A stretch of 64,000 nt of DNA from Nocardioides salarius (GTDB taxonomy: Bacteria; Actinomycetota; Actinomycetes; Propionibacteriales; Nocardioidaceae): assembly GCF_016907435.1 (NCBI RefSeq), contig NZ_JAFBBZ010000001.1, forward strand, positions 806,001-870,000, written 5' to 3'. This document shows positions 9,015 through 16,696 of the stretch, one piece after another (within the stretch, counting starts at the first letter, position 1; the number at the start of each line of letters is the position of its first letter). The position numbers and the translations under genes are program-made. Under the pieces are notes generated by a model. That model made no database searches. It was not told the origin of the DNA and worked only from the letters and a program-made list of their open reading frames with translations.

Positions 9015-9687
9015 CGCTCGCGGGGTCGACGCCGGGCTCGACGAGGGGCGGCGCCGCGGGCGGTCGCAGCCGCACCGTGAGCGCGGGCAGCAGCGCCTGG
9101 GTGACCGGGCCGATGCTCAGCGCGTAGAGCACCGTGCCGATGCCGGCGACGCCGCCGAGCACGAGGCCGATCGCCACGACGGTGACCTCGAGGCCGGTGC
9201 GCACCACGCGCAGCGAGACGCCGGTGCGCCGGTGCAGGCCGGTCATCAGCCCGTCGCGCGGCCCGCGACCGAGCTGGGCGCCGATGTAGAAGGCGGTCGC
9301 GGCGCCGTTGCCGAGCACGCCGACGAGCATCAGCGTGATCCGCAGCCACATCTCGTCGGGGCGCTCGAGCACCGACAAGGTGGCGTCGGTGGCGACGCCG
9401 ATGACCAGCGCGTTGGAGATGGTGCCCAGGCCGGGCACCTCGCGCAGCGGGATCCACAGCAGCAGCACCAGCAGGCTGACCACGATCAGCACCTCGCCCA
9501 GGCTCAGCGGCACGTAGCGGGCGATGCCCAGGTGCAGCACGTCCCACGGGGCGGCGCCGAGGTCGGCGCGCACCATCATGGCCAGCGAGACGCCGTACAG
9601 CCACAGGCCGACGTAGAGCTGGGGCAGGCGGCGGCCCAGGCGCCCGGCGCGCAGCTGGGCGAGGGGTCCGAGGTCGGCGAGGAGCAT
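8995..9687 (-). CDS. YczE/YyaS-type membrane protein
   Basis: A 230-residue integral membrane protein with about five to six hydrophobic helices. The conserved stretches GADLGAAPWDVLHLGIA-like (RADLGAAPWDVLHLG), GNGAATAFYIGAQLGRGPRDGLMTGL and GTISNALVIG identify the YczE/YitT-like (DUF161-related) family. Its transported substrate is unknown. It is divergent from a MocR-type regulator with a 62-base intergenic region carrying a palindrome. Pairing of YczE-like genes with MocR regulators recurs across actinobacteria and Firmicutes, so this gene is probably the regulator's target. Confidence 0.88.
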   Translation of the reverse strand: MLLADLGPLAQLRAGRLGRRLPQLYVGLWLYGVSLAMMVRADLGAAPWDVLHLGIARYVPLSLGEVLIVVSLLVLLLWIPLREVPGLGTISNALVIGVATDATLSVLERPDEMWLRITLMLVGVLGNGAATAFYIGAQLGRGPRDGLMTGLHRRTGVSLRVVRTGLEVTVVAIGLVLGGVAGIGTVLYALSIGPVTQALLPALTVRLRPPAAPPLVEPGVDPASATASSR

Positions 9688-9705
9688 GGGTCCAGGGTGC
9701 AGGCC

Positions 9706-9732
9706 GATTGGCCTGGTGTGAAATAGCCAATC
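9706..9732. promoter_or_regulatory. Candidate MocR operator (perfect inverted repeat)
   Basis: GATTGGC at 9706-9712 and GCCAATC at 9726-9732 form a perfect 7 bp inverted repeat with a 13-base AT-richer spacer. It is centred between the divergent YczE-type gene (start 9687) and the MocR gene (start 9750), where the regulator would be expected to bind. Confidence 0.6.
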
Positions 9733-9749
9733 GTGCGACAGTGGTCTGC

Positions 9750-11183
9750 ATGGCCACCGCCGTCTCAGCCGCCCGGGTCGCCGCCCTGGTCGGCTCCTTC
9801 GACCGCTCCCCCGCCTACGTCGGGCTCGCCGACACGCTCACGCTGCTCATCGGCGACGGACGCATCGGCTTCGACGTGCGCCTGCCCAGCGAGCGCGAGC
9901 TGACCGAGGCGCTCGCGGTCTCGCGCACCACCGTCACGCGCGCCTACGCACTGCTGCGCGAGAGCGGGTACGCCGTGTCGCGGCAGGGCTCGGGCACGTT
10001 CACGCGGGTGCCGGGCGGGCGGGCCCGCTCGCACGACCGGGCGCTGCTGCCGGGCGTCGACGACGGCGACGCCATCGACCTCAACTGCGCCGCCGCCCCG
10101 GCACCGGCCGGGTTGATGCAGGCCTACACCGACGCGATCGGCGACCTGCCGGCCCACCTCGGCGGCCACGGCTACTTCCCGGCCGGGCTGCCGTGGCTGC
10201 AGCAGCGCATCGCCGCGTCGTACGACGCCCGGGGCCTGCCCACCGACCCCGACCAGGTGCTGGTGACCCCCGGCGCGCTGGCCGCGGCGGCCGTCGTGGC
10301 GCAGGCGTTCGCTGGCCGCGGCGACCGGGTGCTGGTCGAGTCGCCGGTCTACCCCAACGCCACCCAGGCGCTGCGCAACGCCGGCGCACGGCTGGTGCCC
10401 TCGGCGGTCGACCCGGAGGGCTGGGACCTCGACGCCGTGGGGGCGAGCCTGCGCGGCTCGCGGCCACGGCTGGCCTACCTGGTGCCGGACTTCCAGAACC
10501 CGACCGGCCACGTGATGAGCGACGAGCAGCGCGCGGCGTACGCCGGGCACCTGCGCGCCGCCGGCACCCGCGCGGTGGTCGACGAGGCGCACCAGGCGCT
10601 GGCGCTCGACGGGCAGGACATGCCCGCCCCGTTCGCCGCCCACGCGCCCGGCACGATCACGATCGGCAGCGCGAGCAAGAGCTTCTGGGGCGGTCTGCGG
10701 CTGGGCTGGGTCCGCGCCCCGCACGAGTGCGTCGAGACGCTGCAGGAGGCCAGGCTCGCGCTCGACCTCGGGGCGCCGGTGCTCGAGCAGCTGACCCTGG
10801 CGAGGCTGCTGGAGCACGGGCCGGTGCTGCCCGGGCACCGCGAGCGGCTGCGCGAGCAGCGCGACCGGCTGGTCCACGAGGTCGCCGAGCGGCTGCCCGA
10901 GTGGCGCTTCCAGGTGCCCGGCGGCGGGCTGGCCCTGTGGGTCGAGCTGCCGACGGCCCGTGGCAGCGCGCTGGCCGCTGCGGCCGAGCAGCACGGCGTC
11001 ATCGTCGCCCCGGGACCGGTCTTCGCCGCCGAGGGCGGCCTCGACCGCTACGTGCGCATCCCCTGGACCCGCCGTCCCGACGAGCTCGCCGTCGCCGTCG
11101 AGCGCCTCGCCCTCGCCTGGGCCGAGGTCCGTGACGCCCCCGCCGGCCGCGTCCGACGCGGCACGCGCGTGATGGTCGCCTGA
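9750..11183 (+). CDS. MocR-type transcriptional regulator (GntR domain fused to aminotransferase)
   Basis: The 477-residue protein begins with a GntR winged-helix domain (residues about 15-85, with LPSERELTEALAVSRTTVTRAY) and continues with a fold type I aminotransferase-like domain. The PLP-lysine segment is IGSASKSFWGGLRLGW, preceded by PDFQNPTGHVM and VVDEAHQAL. Such proteins bind PLP and regulate transcription rather than acting as catalytic aminotransferases. The start at 9750 is chosen because the GntR domain begins soon after; upstream in-frame sequence falls in the operator. It probably controls the divergent membrane protein gene and itself. The inducing ligand is unknown. Confidence 0.9.
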   Translation: MATAVSAARVAALVGSFDRSPAYVGLADTLTLLIGDGRIGFDVRLPSERELTEALAVSRTTVTRAYALLRESGYAVSRQGSGTFTRVPGGRARSHDRALLPGVDDGDAIDLNCAAAPAPAGLMQAYTDAIGDLPAHLGGHGYFPAGLPWLQQRIAASYDARGLPTDPDQVLVTPGALAAAAVVAQAFAGRGDRVLVESPVYPNATQALRNAGARLVPSAVDPEGWDLDAVGASLRGSRPRLAYLVPDFQNPTGHVMSDEQRAAYAGHLRAAGTRAVVDEAHQALALDGQDMPAPFAAHAPGTITIGSASKSFWGGLRLGWVRAPHECVETLQEARLALDLGAPVLEQLTLARLLEHGPVLPGHRERLREQRDRLVHEVAERLPEWRFQVPGGGLALWVELPTARGSALAAAAEQHGVIVAPGPVFAAEGGLDRYVRIPWTRRPDELAVAVERLALAWAEVRDAPAGRVRRGTRVMVA

Positions 11184-11472
11184 GTCCCGCGCCGAGCCGG
11201 CCGGTTCGAACGAGCCGACTCGCGGAGTGGTCGTCGGTCGAGCGGTGACGAGCGCCAGCGAGGAGCGCCCGTCGAGACCCAGTGACCCGCCCAACCTCCG
11301 TACGCCGACCGCCCCACCACGGTCCTGACGACCCTCACGCGACACGCCGACCGCGGCGTACGGGTCGTCAGGATGGTGCGCTGCGCTGCTCTGCGAAACC
11401 AGGTGCCGCTCCCCCACCCGCCGTCCTAGCCTGGCCGGGTCCAACTCCCGATCCCAGGCAAGGTCCCGTTGC
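11184..11472. other. Intergenic region with repeats after the MocR gene
   Basis: No gene is seen. Bases 11215-11280 hold an imperfect palindrome of GGTCGAGCGG...CCGTCGAGACC type, resembling dispersed intergenic repeats of Nocardioides-like genomes and possibly acting as a terminator for the MocR gene. A second inverted repeat lies at 11324-11372. The TnpB element begins just beyond the direct repeat at 11473. Confidence 0.5.
11324..11372. repeat. 11 bp perfect inverted repeat
   Basis: CCTGACGACCC at 11324-11334 pairs with GGGTCGTCAGG at 11362-11372 across a 27-base spacer that itself contains GCCG/CGGC pairings. There is no T-run, so a terminator role is uncertain. Confidence 0.5.
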
Positions 11473-11480
11473 TCCTCTGA
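11473..11480. repeat. 8 bp direct repeat flanking the TnpB element, left copy
   Basis: TCCTCTGA here is identical to 13117-13124. The pair brackets 1636 bp containing tnpB and may be a target-site duplication. Confidence 0.45.
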
Positions 11481-11675
11481 CTGGGTGTGTCCCTACTCGG
11501 AACGCACTGACTTCCCTTGACCACCGCTCCCAACAGAGCGGTGGTTCTCGGTTGTCATCCGAGGGCCACACGAGGTGGTCTTGTCTCGGTTCCGACCCAG
11601 GGCCCCTTCGTGTAGCGGGGTGGCGGTCGGCTCTACGGCCCGGTCCATCCAGGCGCGGACACACTGTTGCGTGTG
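11481..11675 (-). ncRNA. Candidate omega RNA (reRNA) region downstream of tnpB
   Basis: TnpB nucleases use a guide RNA made from the 3' end of the gene and the adjoining element end. Here 195 noncoding bases follow the tnpB stop. A perfect 9 bp hairpin (CCACCGCTC at 11521-11529, GAGCGGTGG at 11536-11544, loop of six) is followed on the minus strand by GTCAAGGGAAGTCAG, resembling right ends of related elements. The guide would come from sequence beyond this point. The 5' end probably extends into the tnpB coding region. This is inference from position and structure. Confidence 0.4.
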
Positions 11676-13004
11676 TCAGGCGGCCGCGGGTAGCGGCGGT
11701 GAAGTCTTCGTGCCCTCGGGGTCTGTGGGTGGGGTGTAGCGGGCCAGGTTGATGGCCGCGTTGAGGTCGCGGTCGATGACCAGGCCGCACGCGGCGCACT
11801 CGTAGACCCGGTCGGCGAGGCTCAGGTAGGCCTTCACGGCACCGCAGCTGGAGCAGGTCTTCGATGAGGGGAACCACCGGTCCGCCACCACCAGCTCGGT
11901 GCCGTACCAGGCCGACTTGTACTCGAGCTGGCGGCGCAGTTCACGGAACCCGGCATCCGAGATGTGCCTCGCGAGCTTGCGGTTGCGCAGCATGCCGGCT
12001 GCGTTGAGGTCCTCGATCACCAGGACCGCAGAGCCCTTCGCGAGCTCGGAGGAGATACTGTGCAGCAGCGCCTTCCTCACCGCAGCGACCCGGCCGTGCA
12101 TCTTGCCCAGACGACGTGCTGCCTTGCGCCGGCCGTTCGAGCTCCGCTTGGTTCTCGCGAGAGCTTGGTTGGCCAGCTTCAGGCGTACCTGGGCTGCTTG
12201 TAGTGCTTTCACCCCCTCCCACACCTTGATCTGGTTGCCGTGCTCGTCCGCGGCGACGGCAAGGGTCTTCACACCCAGGTCGACCCCGACCCGCGCCTGG
12301 GTGCGCCCTGGTGCAGCGGCGTTACGGCGTTGGTGGTGCAGCTGAGCGGCGACCCCGGTGATGGTCACCGTCCAGCGGCCACGTTCGTAGGTGAACGCCG
12401 CGGCATAGGCGTGGAACCGGCCCCTCTCGTAGAGCCGGCGGAGCTGGCGGGTCTTCTCCCGGACGCGGAGCTCGCCGAGCTTGGGGAACGTGATCGCCCG
12501 TGCCGAGGAGGCGCGGACCGACGGCGCGGACCCCTCCTTGTACTTCGCCCGGACCCGGAACTTCGGGGTCGTGCGGTGGCGGGACTTGAACCGCGGAAAC
12601 CCTGCCGACTTTCCCGCCCGAGCACCCTTGCGGGAGTTGGCCCAGTTCTTCAACGCCTGCGCGGCGTTCACCGACGCGGTCTCGAACACGTCGGCAGAAA
12701 CCTCGCTGCGCCACGGCAACCCTCTGACGATCGTGCCTTCGTCCTGGATCTCGACGCGGGCATCGGGTGCGCGACCGTCCTTCCAAGCGTTCATCTCGCT
12801 GATGAAGCTGATCTTCGACCATGACAGCGCCGGTGTCAGGTCCGCCTCGTCGACCCCGTAGGACTTCTCGGCGGCGCGTTGGTCGAGATTCGCCTTCACC
12901 CGCGCGAGGTGGTGGTTGAACGCCAGACGGGACGCGCCGGCGTGCGCGAGGAGTCGGTGGTGCTGCTCGTCGTTCACATCGAGGGTGAACTTGAACGTCG
13001 TCAC
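11676..13004 (-). CDS. tnpB: RNA-guided endonuclease TnpB (OrfB family)
   Basis: The 442-residue protein is a full-length IS605/IS1341-type TnpB. The RuvC-like catalytic residues are present: D242 in GVDLGVKT, E331 in VIEDLNAAG and D413 in DRDLNAAINLAR. A zinc ribbon has C384-x2-C387 and C403-x2-C406. It is therefore likely active as a guide-RNA-directed DNA nuclease that helps the element persist, rather than a transposase itself. GTG 13004 is chosen because the family N-terminus TTFKFTLDVNDEQHHRL starts there; another GTG lies five codons upstream. No partner transposase is nearby, so mobility would have to be supplied in trans. Confidence 0.92.
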   Translation of the reverse strand: MTTFKFTLDVNDEQHHRLLAHAGASRLAFNHHLARVKANLDQRAAEKSYGVDEADLTPALSWSKISFISEMNAWKDGRAPDARVEIQDEGTIVRGLPWRSEVSADVFETASVNAAQALKNWANSRKGARAGKSAGFPRFKSRHRTTPKFRVRAKYKEGSAPSVRASSARAITFPKLGELRVREKTRQLRRLYERGRFHAYAAAFTYERGRWTVTITGVAAQLHHQRRNAAAPGRTQARVGVDLGVKTLAVAADEHGNQIKVWEGVKALQAAQVRLKLANQALARTKRSSNGRRKAARRLGKMHGRVAAVRKALLHSISSELAKGSAVLVIEDLNAAGMLRNRKLARHISDAGFRELRRQLEYKSAWYGTELVVADRWFPSSKTCSSCGAVKAYLSLADRVYECAACGLVIDRDLNAAINLARYTPPTDPEGTKTSPPLPAAA

Positions 13005-13116
13005 ACGTGCCAACGGCACGCCGGTGTGCGACACGAGCGTGTCAGCAGATCCGGTAGCAACGGGCACGAAACCGATGGTGCCGCCCGGCACCGACAGTGC
13101 CGCCAATAGGGACACG

Positions 13117-13124
13117 TCCTCTGA
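13117..13124. repeat. 8 bp direct repeat flanking the TnpB element, right copy
   Basis: TCCTCTGA, identical to 11473-11480, lies one base beyond the inverted terminal motif TAGGGACAC and 52 bases before the ABC-F start codon. Confidence 0.45.
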
Positions 13125-13176
13125 GGCCCGTCTCCGCGTCCGCCGCGACGCACCCGACCCCTCACCCGGACCACCC

Positions 13177-14586
13177 ATGCCCTCGACGCACCCCGTCGTC
13201 TCCGTCTCCGGCCTCACCGTCACCTGGCCCGACGGCTCCCCCGCGCTGCGCGACCTCGACCTGGCCCTCTCGCGGGGCCGCGCCGGTCTGGTCAGGGCCA
13301 ACGGCTCCGGCAAGTCGACCCTGCTGCGGGTGCCGGCCGGGCAGCTGCGCCCCTGCGCCGGCCGCGTGGCGATCCACGGCGAGGTCGGCTACCTGCCGCA
13401 GGACCTCGACGCCGACCCGTCCCGGCCGGTCGCCGACTTCCTCGGCGTCAGCGCGATCATCGCCGCCCTGCGCGCCATCGAGGCCGGGCGGAGCGACGAG
13501 GAGCTCTACGGCACCGTCGCCGACCAGTGGGACGTCGAGGAGCGCACGCACGCCGAGCTCGACCGCCAGGGCCTGCCTGCCGGCGCGCTGCACCGCCGCC
13601 TCGGCGAGCTCTCGGGCGGCGAGCTCACCGGCCTGGCCATCGCCCGCCCGCTCTTGGCCCGGCCCGACGTCCTGCTGCTCGACGAGCCCACCAACAACCT
13701 CGACCGGGCCGGTCGCGGACGCGTCCACGACCTCGTGGCCACCTGGCCGCGCACCCTCCTCGTCGTCAGCCACGACCGCGAGCTCCTCGATCGCGTCGAC
13801 CGGATCGCCGACCTGCGTGGCGGCTCGCTGCGCTGGTACGGCGGCGGCTGGTCGTCGTACGCCGCCCAGGTCGCGGCCGAGCAGGAGGCCGCGCAGCAGG
13901 CGGTGGCGACCGTTCGCAACGAGGTGCGTCGCCAGCGCCGTGACGCCGTCGAGGCCGTGCGCGACGACCTCGCCATCCGTGTCGACCTCCCGCAGACAGC
14001 CGTGCCGCGGGGCAGCCGCGTGCTCACCCACACCGAGACCGACCGCGACATCGTCGGGCCCGAGCGGATCGCGCTGGTCGGGCCCAACGGCAGCGGCAAG
14101 ACGACGCTGCTGCGCACCTGGGCGGGCCTGGTCCCGCCCGCGCGCGGCGAGGTGCACGCCCACGTGCCGGTGGCGCTGCTCCCCCAGCGGCTCGACCTCC
14201 TCGACGCCGACGCCCCGCTCGCCACCGCGGTGGCTCGCCGCCACCCCGGGGCCGGTCCCGAGCAGGTGCGCGCCCGGCTGGCCCGCTTCGGCTTCCGCGG
14301 CGCCGTCGGTGACCGGCTCGCCGGCGACCTCTCCGGCGGCGAGCGGCTGCGCGCCACCCTGGCCGCGCTGCTGCTGACCGAGCCCGCGCCCCGCCTGCTG
14401 CTCCTCGACGAGCCGACCAACAACCTCGACCTCGCGTCGTACGACGCCCTGGTCGCGGCGCTGGCGGGCTACCGCGGGGCGCTCGTCGTCGCCAGCCACG
14501 ACCGGGCCCTCCTCGACGACCTCGACCTGCAGCGCACCATCGACCTCGGCGCCCCGAGCAGCGGTCGTGGGAGCCTGGACGCATGA
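13177..14586 (+). CDS. ABC-F family ATPase, apparently degenerate
   Basis: Two ABC domains in one 469-residue chain without membrane segments mark this as ABC-F, a family that acts on ribosomes. Domain 2 is normal (Walker A GPNGSGKTT, signature LSGGERLR, Walker B LLLLDEPTNNLD). Domain 1 deviates: Walker A reads RANGSGKST instead of GPNGSGKST, it is followed by LLRVPAG, and the signature is LSGGELTGLA instead of SGGERTRVA. The interdomain linker is short: VRNEVRRQRRDAVEAVRDD runs almost directly into the conserved VDLP segment, with roughly 40 or more residues of the usual helical hairpin missing. The frame is open, so it may be expressed, but function is doubtful. The TnpB element sits just upstream and may have separated it from its original promoter. 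Confidence 0.75.
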   Translation: MPSTHPVVSVSGLTVTWPDGSPALRDLDLALSRGRAGLVRANGSGKSTLLRVPAGQLRPCAGRVAIHGEVGYLPQDLDADPSRPVADFLGVSAIIAALRAIEAGRSDEELYGTVADQWDVEERTHAELDRQGLPAGALHRRLGELSGGELTGLAIARPLLARPDVLLLDEPTNNLDRAGRGRVHDLVATWPRTLLVVSHDRELLDRVDRIADLRGGSLRWYGGGWSSYAAQVAAEQEAAQQAVATVRNEVRRQRRDAVEAVRDDLAIRVDLPQTAVPRGSRVLTHTETDRDIVGPERIALVGPNGSGKTTLLRTWAGLVPPARGEVHAHVPVALLPQRLDLLDADAPLATAVARRHPGAGPEQVRARLARFGFRGAVGDRLAGDLSGGERLRATLAALLLTEPAPRLLLLDEPTNNLDLASYDALVAALAGYRGALVVASHDRALLDDLDLQRTIDLGAPSSGRGSLDA

Positions 14587-14987
14587 CCACCGCCGAGCAG
14601 CTGGCCGCCGAGAAGTACCTCGCCTTCACGACCTTCCGCCGCTCCGGCGAGCCGGTCACCACGCCGGTGTGGGTCGTGCCGGTCAGCGACGGGCGCCTGG
14701 GGTTCTGGACCGCCATGGGCACCGGCAAGACCAAGCGGCTGCGCCACGACCCGCGCGTGCGGGTCGAGCCGGGCGACGCGCGCGGGCGCACCCAGGAGGC
14801 CACCTCGCCGGTCGACGGGCAGGCCGAGATGGTGCGCTCGGGCGCGTTCTTCGACGAGGTGCAGGGCCGGGTCCGCGAGAAGTACGGGTGGATGACGACG
14901 GTGACCCGTCTGCTCGCCCGGCTCGGACCGCAGGGACGGCGCGGCCTGGGCTACGCGGACACGGTGGTGCTGGTCCGCCTCGACTGA
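14583..14987 (+). CDS. PPOX-class F420-dependent oxidoreductase
   Basis: A 134-residue split-barrel flavin/F420-binding protein of the pyridoxamine-phosphate-oxidase-like superfamily. FTTFRRSGEPVTTPVWVVPV near the N-terminus and FWTAMGTGKTKRLRHDPRV are typical of the actinobacterial Rv2061-type group, in which F420 is the expected cofactor. The substrate is unknown. Its ATG overlaps the ABC-F stop codon by four bases, so translation is coupled to that gene. The gene ends directly against the convergent rifampin resistance gene. Confidence 0.85.
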   Translation: MTTAEQLAAEKYLAFTTFRRSGEPVTTPVWVVPVSDGRLGFWTAMGTGKTKRLRHDPRVRVEPGDARGRTQEATSPVDGQAEMVRSGAFFDEVQGRVREKYGWMTTVTRLLARLGPQGRRGLGYADTVVLVRLD

Positions 14988-15404
14988 CTAGTCCTCGATC
15001 ACGTCCAGGCCCTGCTCCCGCAGCCGGGCAAGGCTGGCCAGCATCGCCTCGAGGGCCTCCGGCGGGTGGCGCGGCCAGTCCTCGACGACAGCGACGACGC
15101 GCACCGGGTGCACCGTGCGGTAGGACCGGGTGGGGTTGCCGGGGAACCGCTTGTCGGTGACGTTGGGATCGTCCTCGAACGGACCCAGCGGCACCACCTC
15201 GTAGACCTGCCCCGACCCAGCGTCCCCGGCCAGCGCGCTCGCCAGCTGCGCCCCCCAGGCCGCGGTCGCGACCAGCGAGGTGAAGTAGACGTTGCGGGAG
15301 ATCCGGCCCTGCTGGAAGTTCGACCCGTGGCCCACCACCAGCTCGTCACCGGGCACGAGCACCGCGCGGGTGCCGTGGAAGAAGCGTGCGTCCACGTCCG
15401 ACAT
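14988..15404 (-). CDS. arr: NAD-dependent rifampin ADP-ribosyltransferase
   Basis: This 138-residue protein matches the Arr family, which inactivates rifamycins by ADP-ribosylating the ansa-chain hydroxyl with NAD. Diagnostic stretches are FFHGTRAVLVPGDEL at residues 7-21, GHGSNFQQGRISRNVYFT, and the near-invariant DDPNVTDKRFPGNPTRSY. Length is normal. ATG 15404 is preferred to an in-frame GTG at 15437 because the family begins here. It is a single chromosomal gene among housekeeping genes, not part of a resistance cassette, and chromosomal arr is common in environmental actinobacteria. It is predicted to lower rifampin susceptibility. Confidence 0.93.
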   Translation of the reverse strand: MSDVDARFFHGTRAVLVPGDELVVGHGSNFQQGRISRNVYFTSLVATAAWGAQLASALAGDAGSGQVYEVVPLGPFEDDPNVTDKRFPGNPTRSYRTVHPVRVVAVVEDWPRHPPEALEAMLASLARLREQGLDVIED

Positions 15405-15433
15405 CCTCGCTGACGCCGGGCCCGGACGCACGC

Positions 15434-16696
15434 TCAACCCAGCAGCGTCTGCCCGACGTACTCGCCCTCGCCGACACCGGGCGGCACGGCGAAGAGCGCG
15501 GAGCCGGTGAAGCGCAGGTACTCCATCAACGAGTCCTGCTTGGCCATCGCGTTCTGCACCGGGATGAAGCCCGTGCGGGGGTCGCGCACGAAGGCGATGA
15601 AGAACAGGCCGGCGTCCAGCCCGCCCAGGTCGTTGCTGCCGTCGACGAAGTTGTAGCCGCGCCGCAGCATCCGCGCCCCGCTGTGCATGTCGGGGTGCAC
15701 GACGCGCACGTGGGCGTCGGGGGCGATCACGGTGGTGTCGTTGCTGCCGGGCATCTCGAAGTCGGGCTCGGTGTGCTCCGAGCCGCCCGAGAGCGGAGCC
15801 CCGGTGCCCTTGGTGCGACCGATGAAGGCTTCCTGGTCGCCGAGCGGCTGGCGGTCCCAGACCTCGATGGTCATGTTGATCCGCCGGGCCGCCAGGTAGG
15901 AGCCGCCCGCGAGCCAGCCCGCGGCCGGGTCGTCATCGGGCCCGACCCAGACGTGCTCGGCCAGCGCCTCGGGCTCCTCGGCCTTGACGTTGGCGGTGCC
16001 GTCCTTGAAGCCGAAGAGGTTGCGCGGGGTGTCCTGGCTGGTCGAGGTGGTCGACGTACGGCCGAATCCGAGCTGCGACCAGCGCACCGAGACCCGTCCG
16101 AAAGCGATCCGCACCAGGTTGCGCACCGCGTGCACCGCCACCTGCGGGTCCTGCGCGCACGCCTGGATGCACAGGTCGCCGCCGGAGCGGCGCGGGTCGA
16201 GCGCGTCGCCCGGGAAGTGCGGCAGGTCGCGCAGCGCCTCGGGCTGCCGGTCGGCGATCCCGAAGCGGTCCCGGCCCCCGGCGTCGCGGAACAGCCCGGG
16301 TCCGAGACCGAACGTGACCGTCAGGCCACTGGCCGGCAGGCCGATCGCCTCACCGGTGTCGTCGGGCGGCAGCAGGTAGCTGCCTCCGACCGCCCCCTCG
16401 GGCCCGGCGTCCTCGCCGCGCGTCATCCGCTCGGCGGCCTCGGTCCACTCCTGCAGCAGCGCCACCAGCTCCTCGCGGGAGTCCGTGGTGACGTCGAGCG
16501 CCGCGAAGTGCAGCCGGTCCTGGGCCGGGGTGACGATGCCGGCCTGGTGCTCGCCGCGGAAGGCGTACGACTCGACCGTGGTCGCCTCGGACTCGCCCGC
16601 GCCGGCACGCCCTGCGGCGAAGCCCCCGGCCACCCCGACGACCGCGACGCCGCCACCGCCCAGCAGGCCGCGGCGCGAGACCCGCGCCGACCTCAC
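15434..16696 (-). CDS. efeB: Deferrochelatase/peroxidase EfeB (DyP-type)
   Basis: The 420-residue protein is a heme DyP peroxidase of the EfeB type. It starts with a twin-arginine signal (VSRRGLLGGGG), so it is exported folded with heme. The DyP signature GFKDGTANVK is near the middle and the proximal heme histidine region is VRVVHPDMHSGARMLRRGYNF. In the EfeUOB system it is thought to oxidise ferrous iron, or recover iron from heme, outside the membrane. Its GTG start overlaps the efeO stop by four bases. It is the last gene of an iron-regulated operon. Confidence 0.94.
   Translation of the reverse strand: MRSARVSRRGLLGGGGVAVVGVAGGFAAGRAGAGESEATTVESYAFRGEHQAGIVTPAQDRLHFAALDVTTDSREELVALLQEWTEAAERMTRGEDAGPEGAVGGSYLLPPDDTGEAIGLPASGLTVTFGLGPGLFRDAGGRDRFGIADRQPEALRDLPHFPGDALDPRRSGGDLCIQACAQDPQVAVHAVRNLVRIAFGRVSVRWSQLGFGRTSTTSTSQDTPRNLFGFKDGTANVKAEEPEALAEHVWVGPDDDPAAGWLAGGSYLAARRINMTIEVWDRQPLGDQEAFIGRTKGTGAPLSGGSEHTEPDFEMPGSNDTTVIAPDAHVRVVHPDMHSGARMLRRGYNFVDGSNDLGGLDAGLFFIAFVRDPRTGFIPVQNAMAKQDSLMEYLRFTGSALFAVPPGVGEGEYVGQTLLG

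Larger units (their letters stand above)
11481..13116 (-). mobile_element. TnpB-only insertion element with terminal-inverted-repeat-like ends
   Basis: The unit contains a single gene, a complete tnpB, and no tnpA or serine recombinase gene. GTGTCCCTA lies at 11487-11495 and its reverse complement TAGGGACAC at 13107-13115. GCACTG follows at 11504-11509 and its complement CAGTGC at 13095-13100, giving imperfect inverted ends of about 22 bases. The 8 bp direct repeats TCCTCTGA flank the unit. IS200/IS605 and IS607 elements normally lack inverted termini and target duplications, so the ends are unusual. Exact boundaries are inferred, because the left direct repeat is six bases away from its terminal motif and the right one is one base away. 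Confidence 0.6.

Noticed and set aside
11281..11372. Possible attachment site or integron-like element at the inverted repeat
   Set aside because: There is no integrase, tRNA or second copy of the repeat nearby; it is listed only as an inverted repeat.
12916..13176. Upstream in-frame extension of the ABC-F gene
   Set aside because: It runs into the mobile element on the opposite strand of tnpB. The ABC-F domain begins at 13177.
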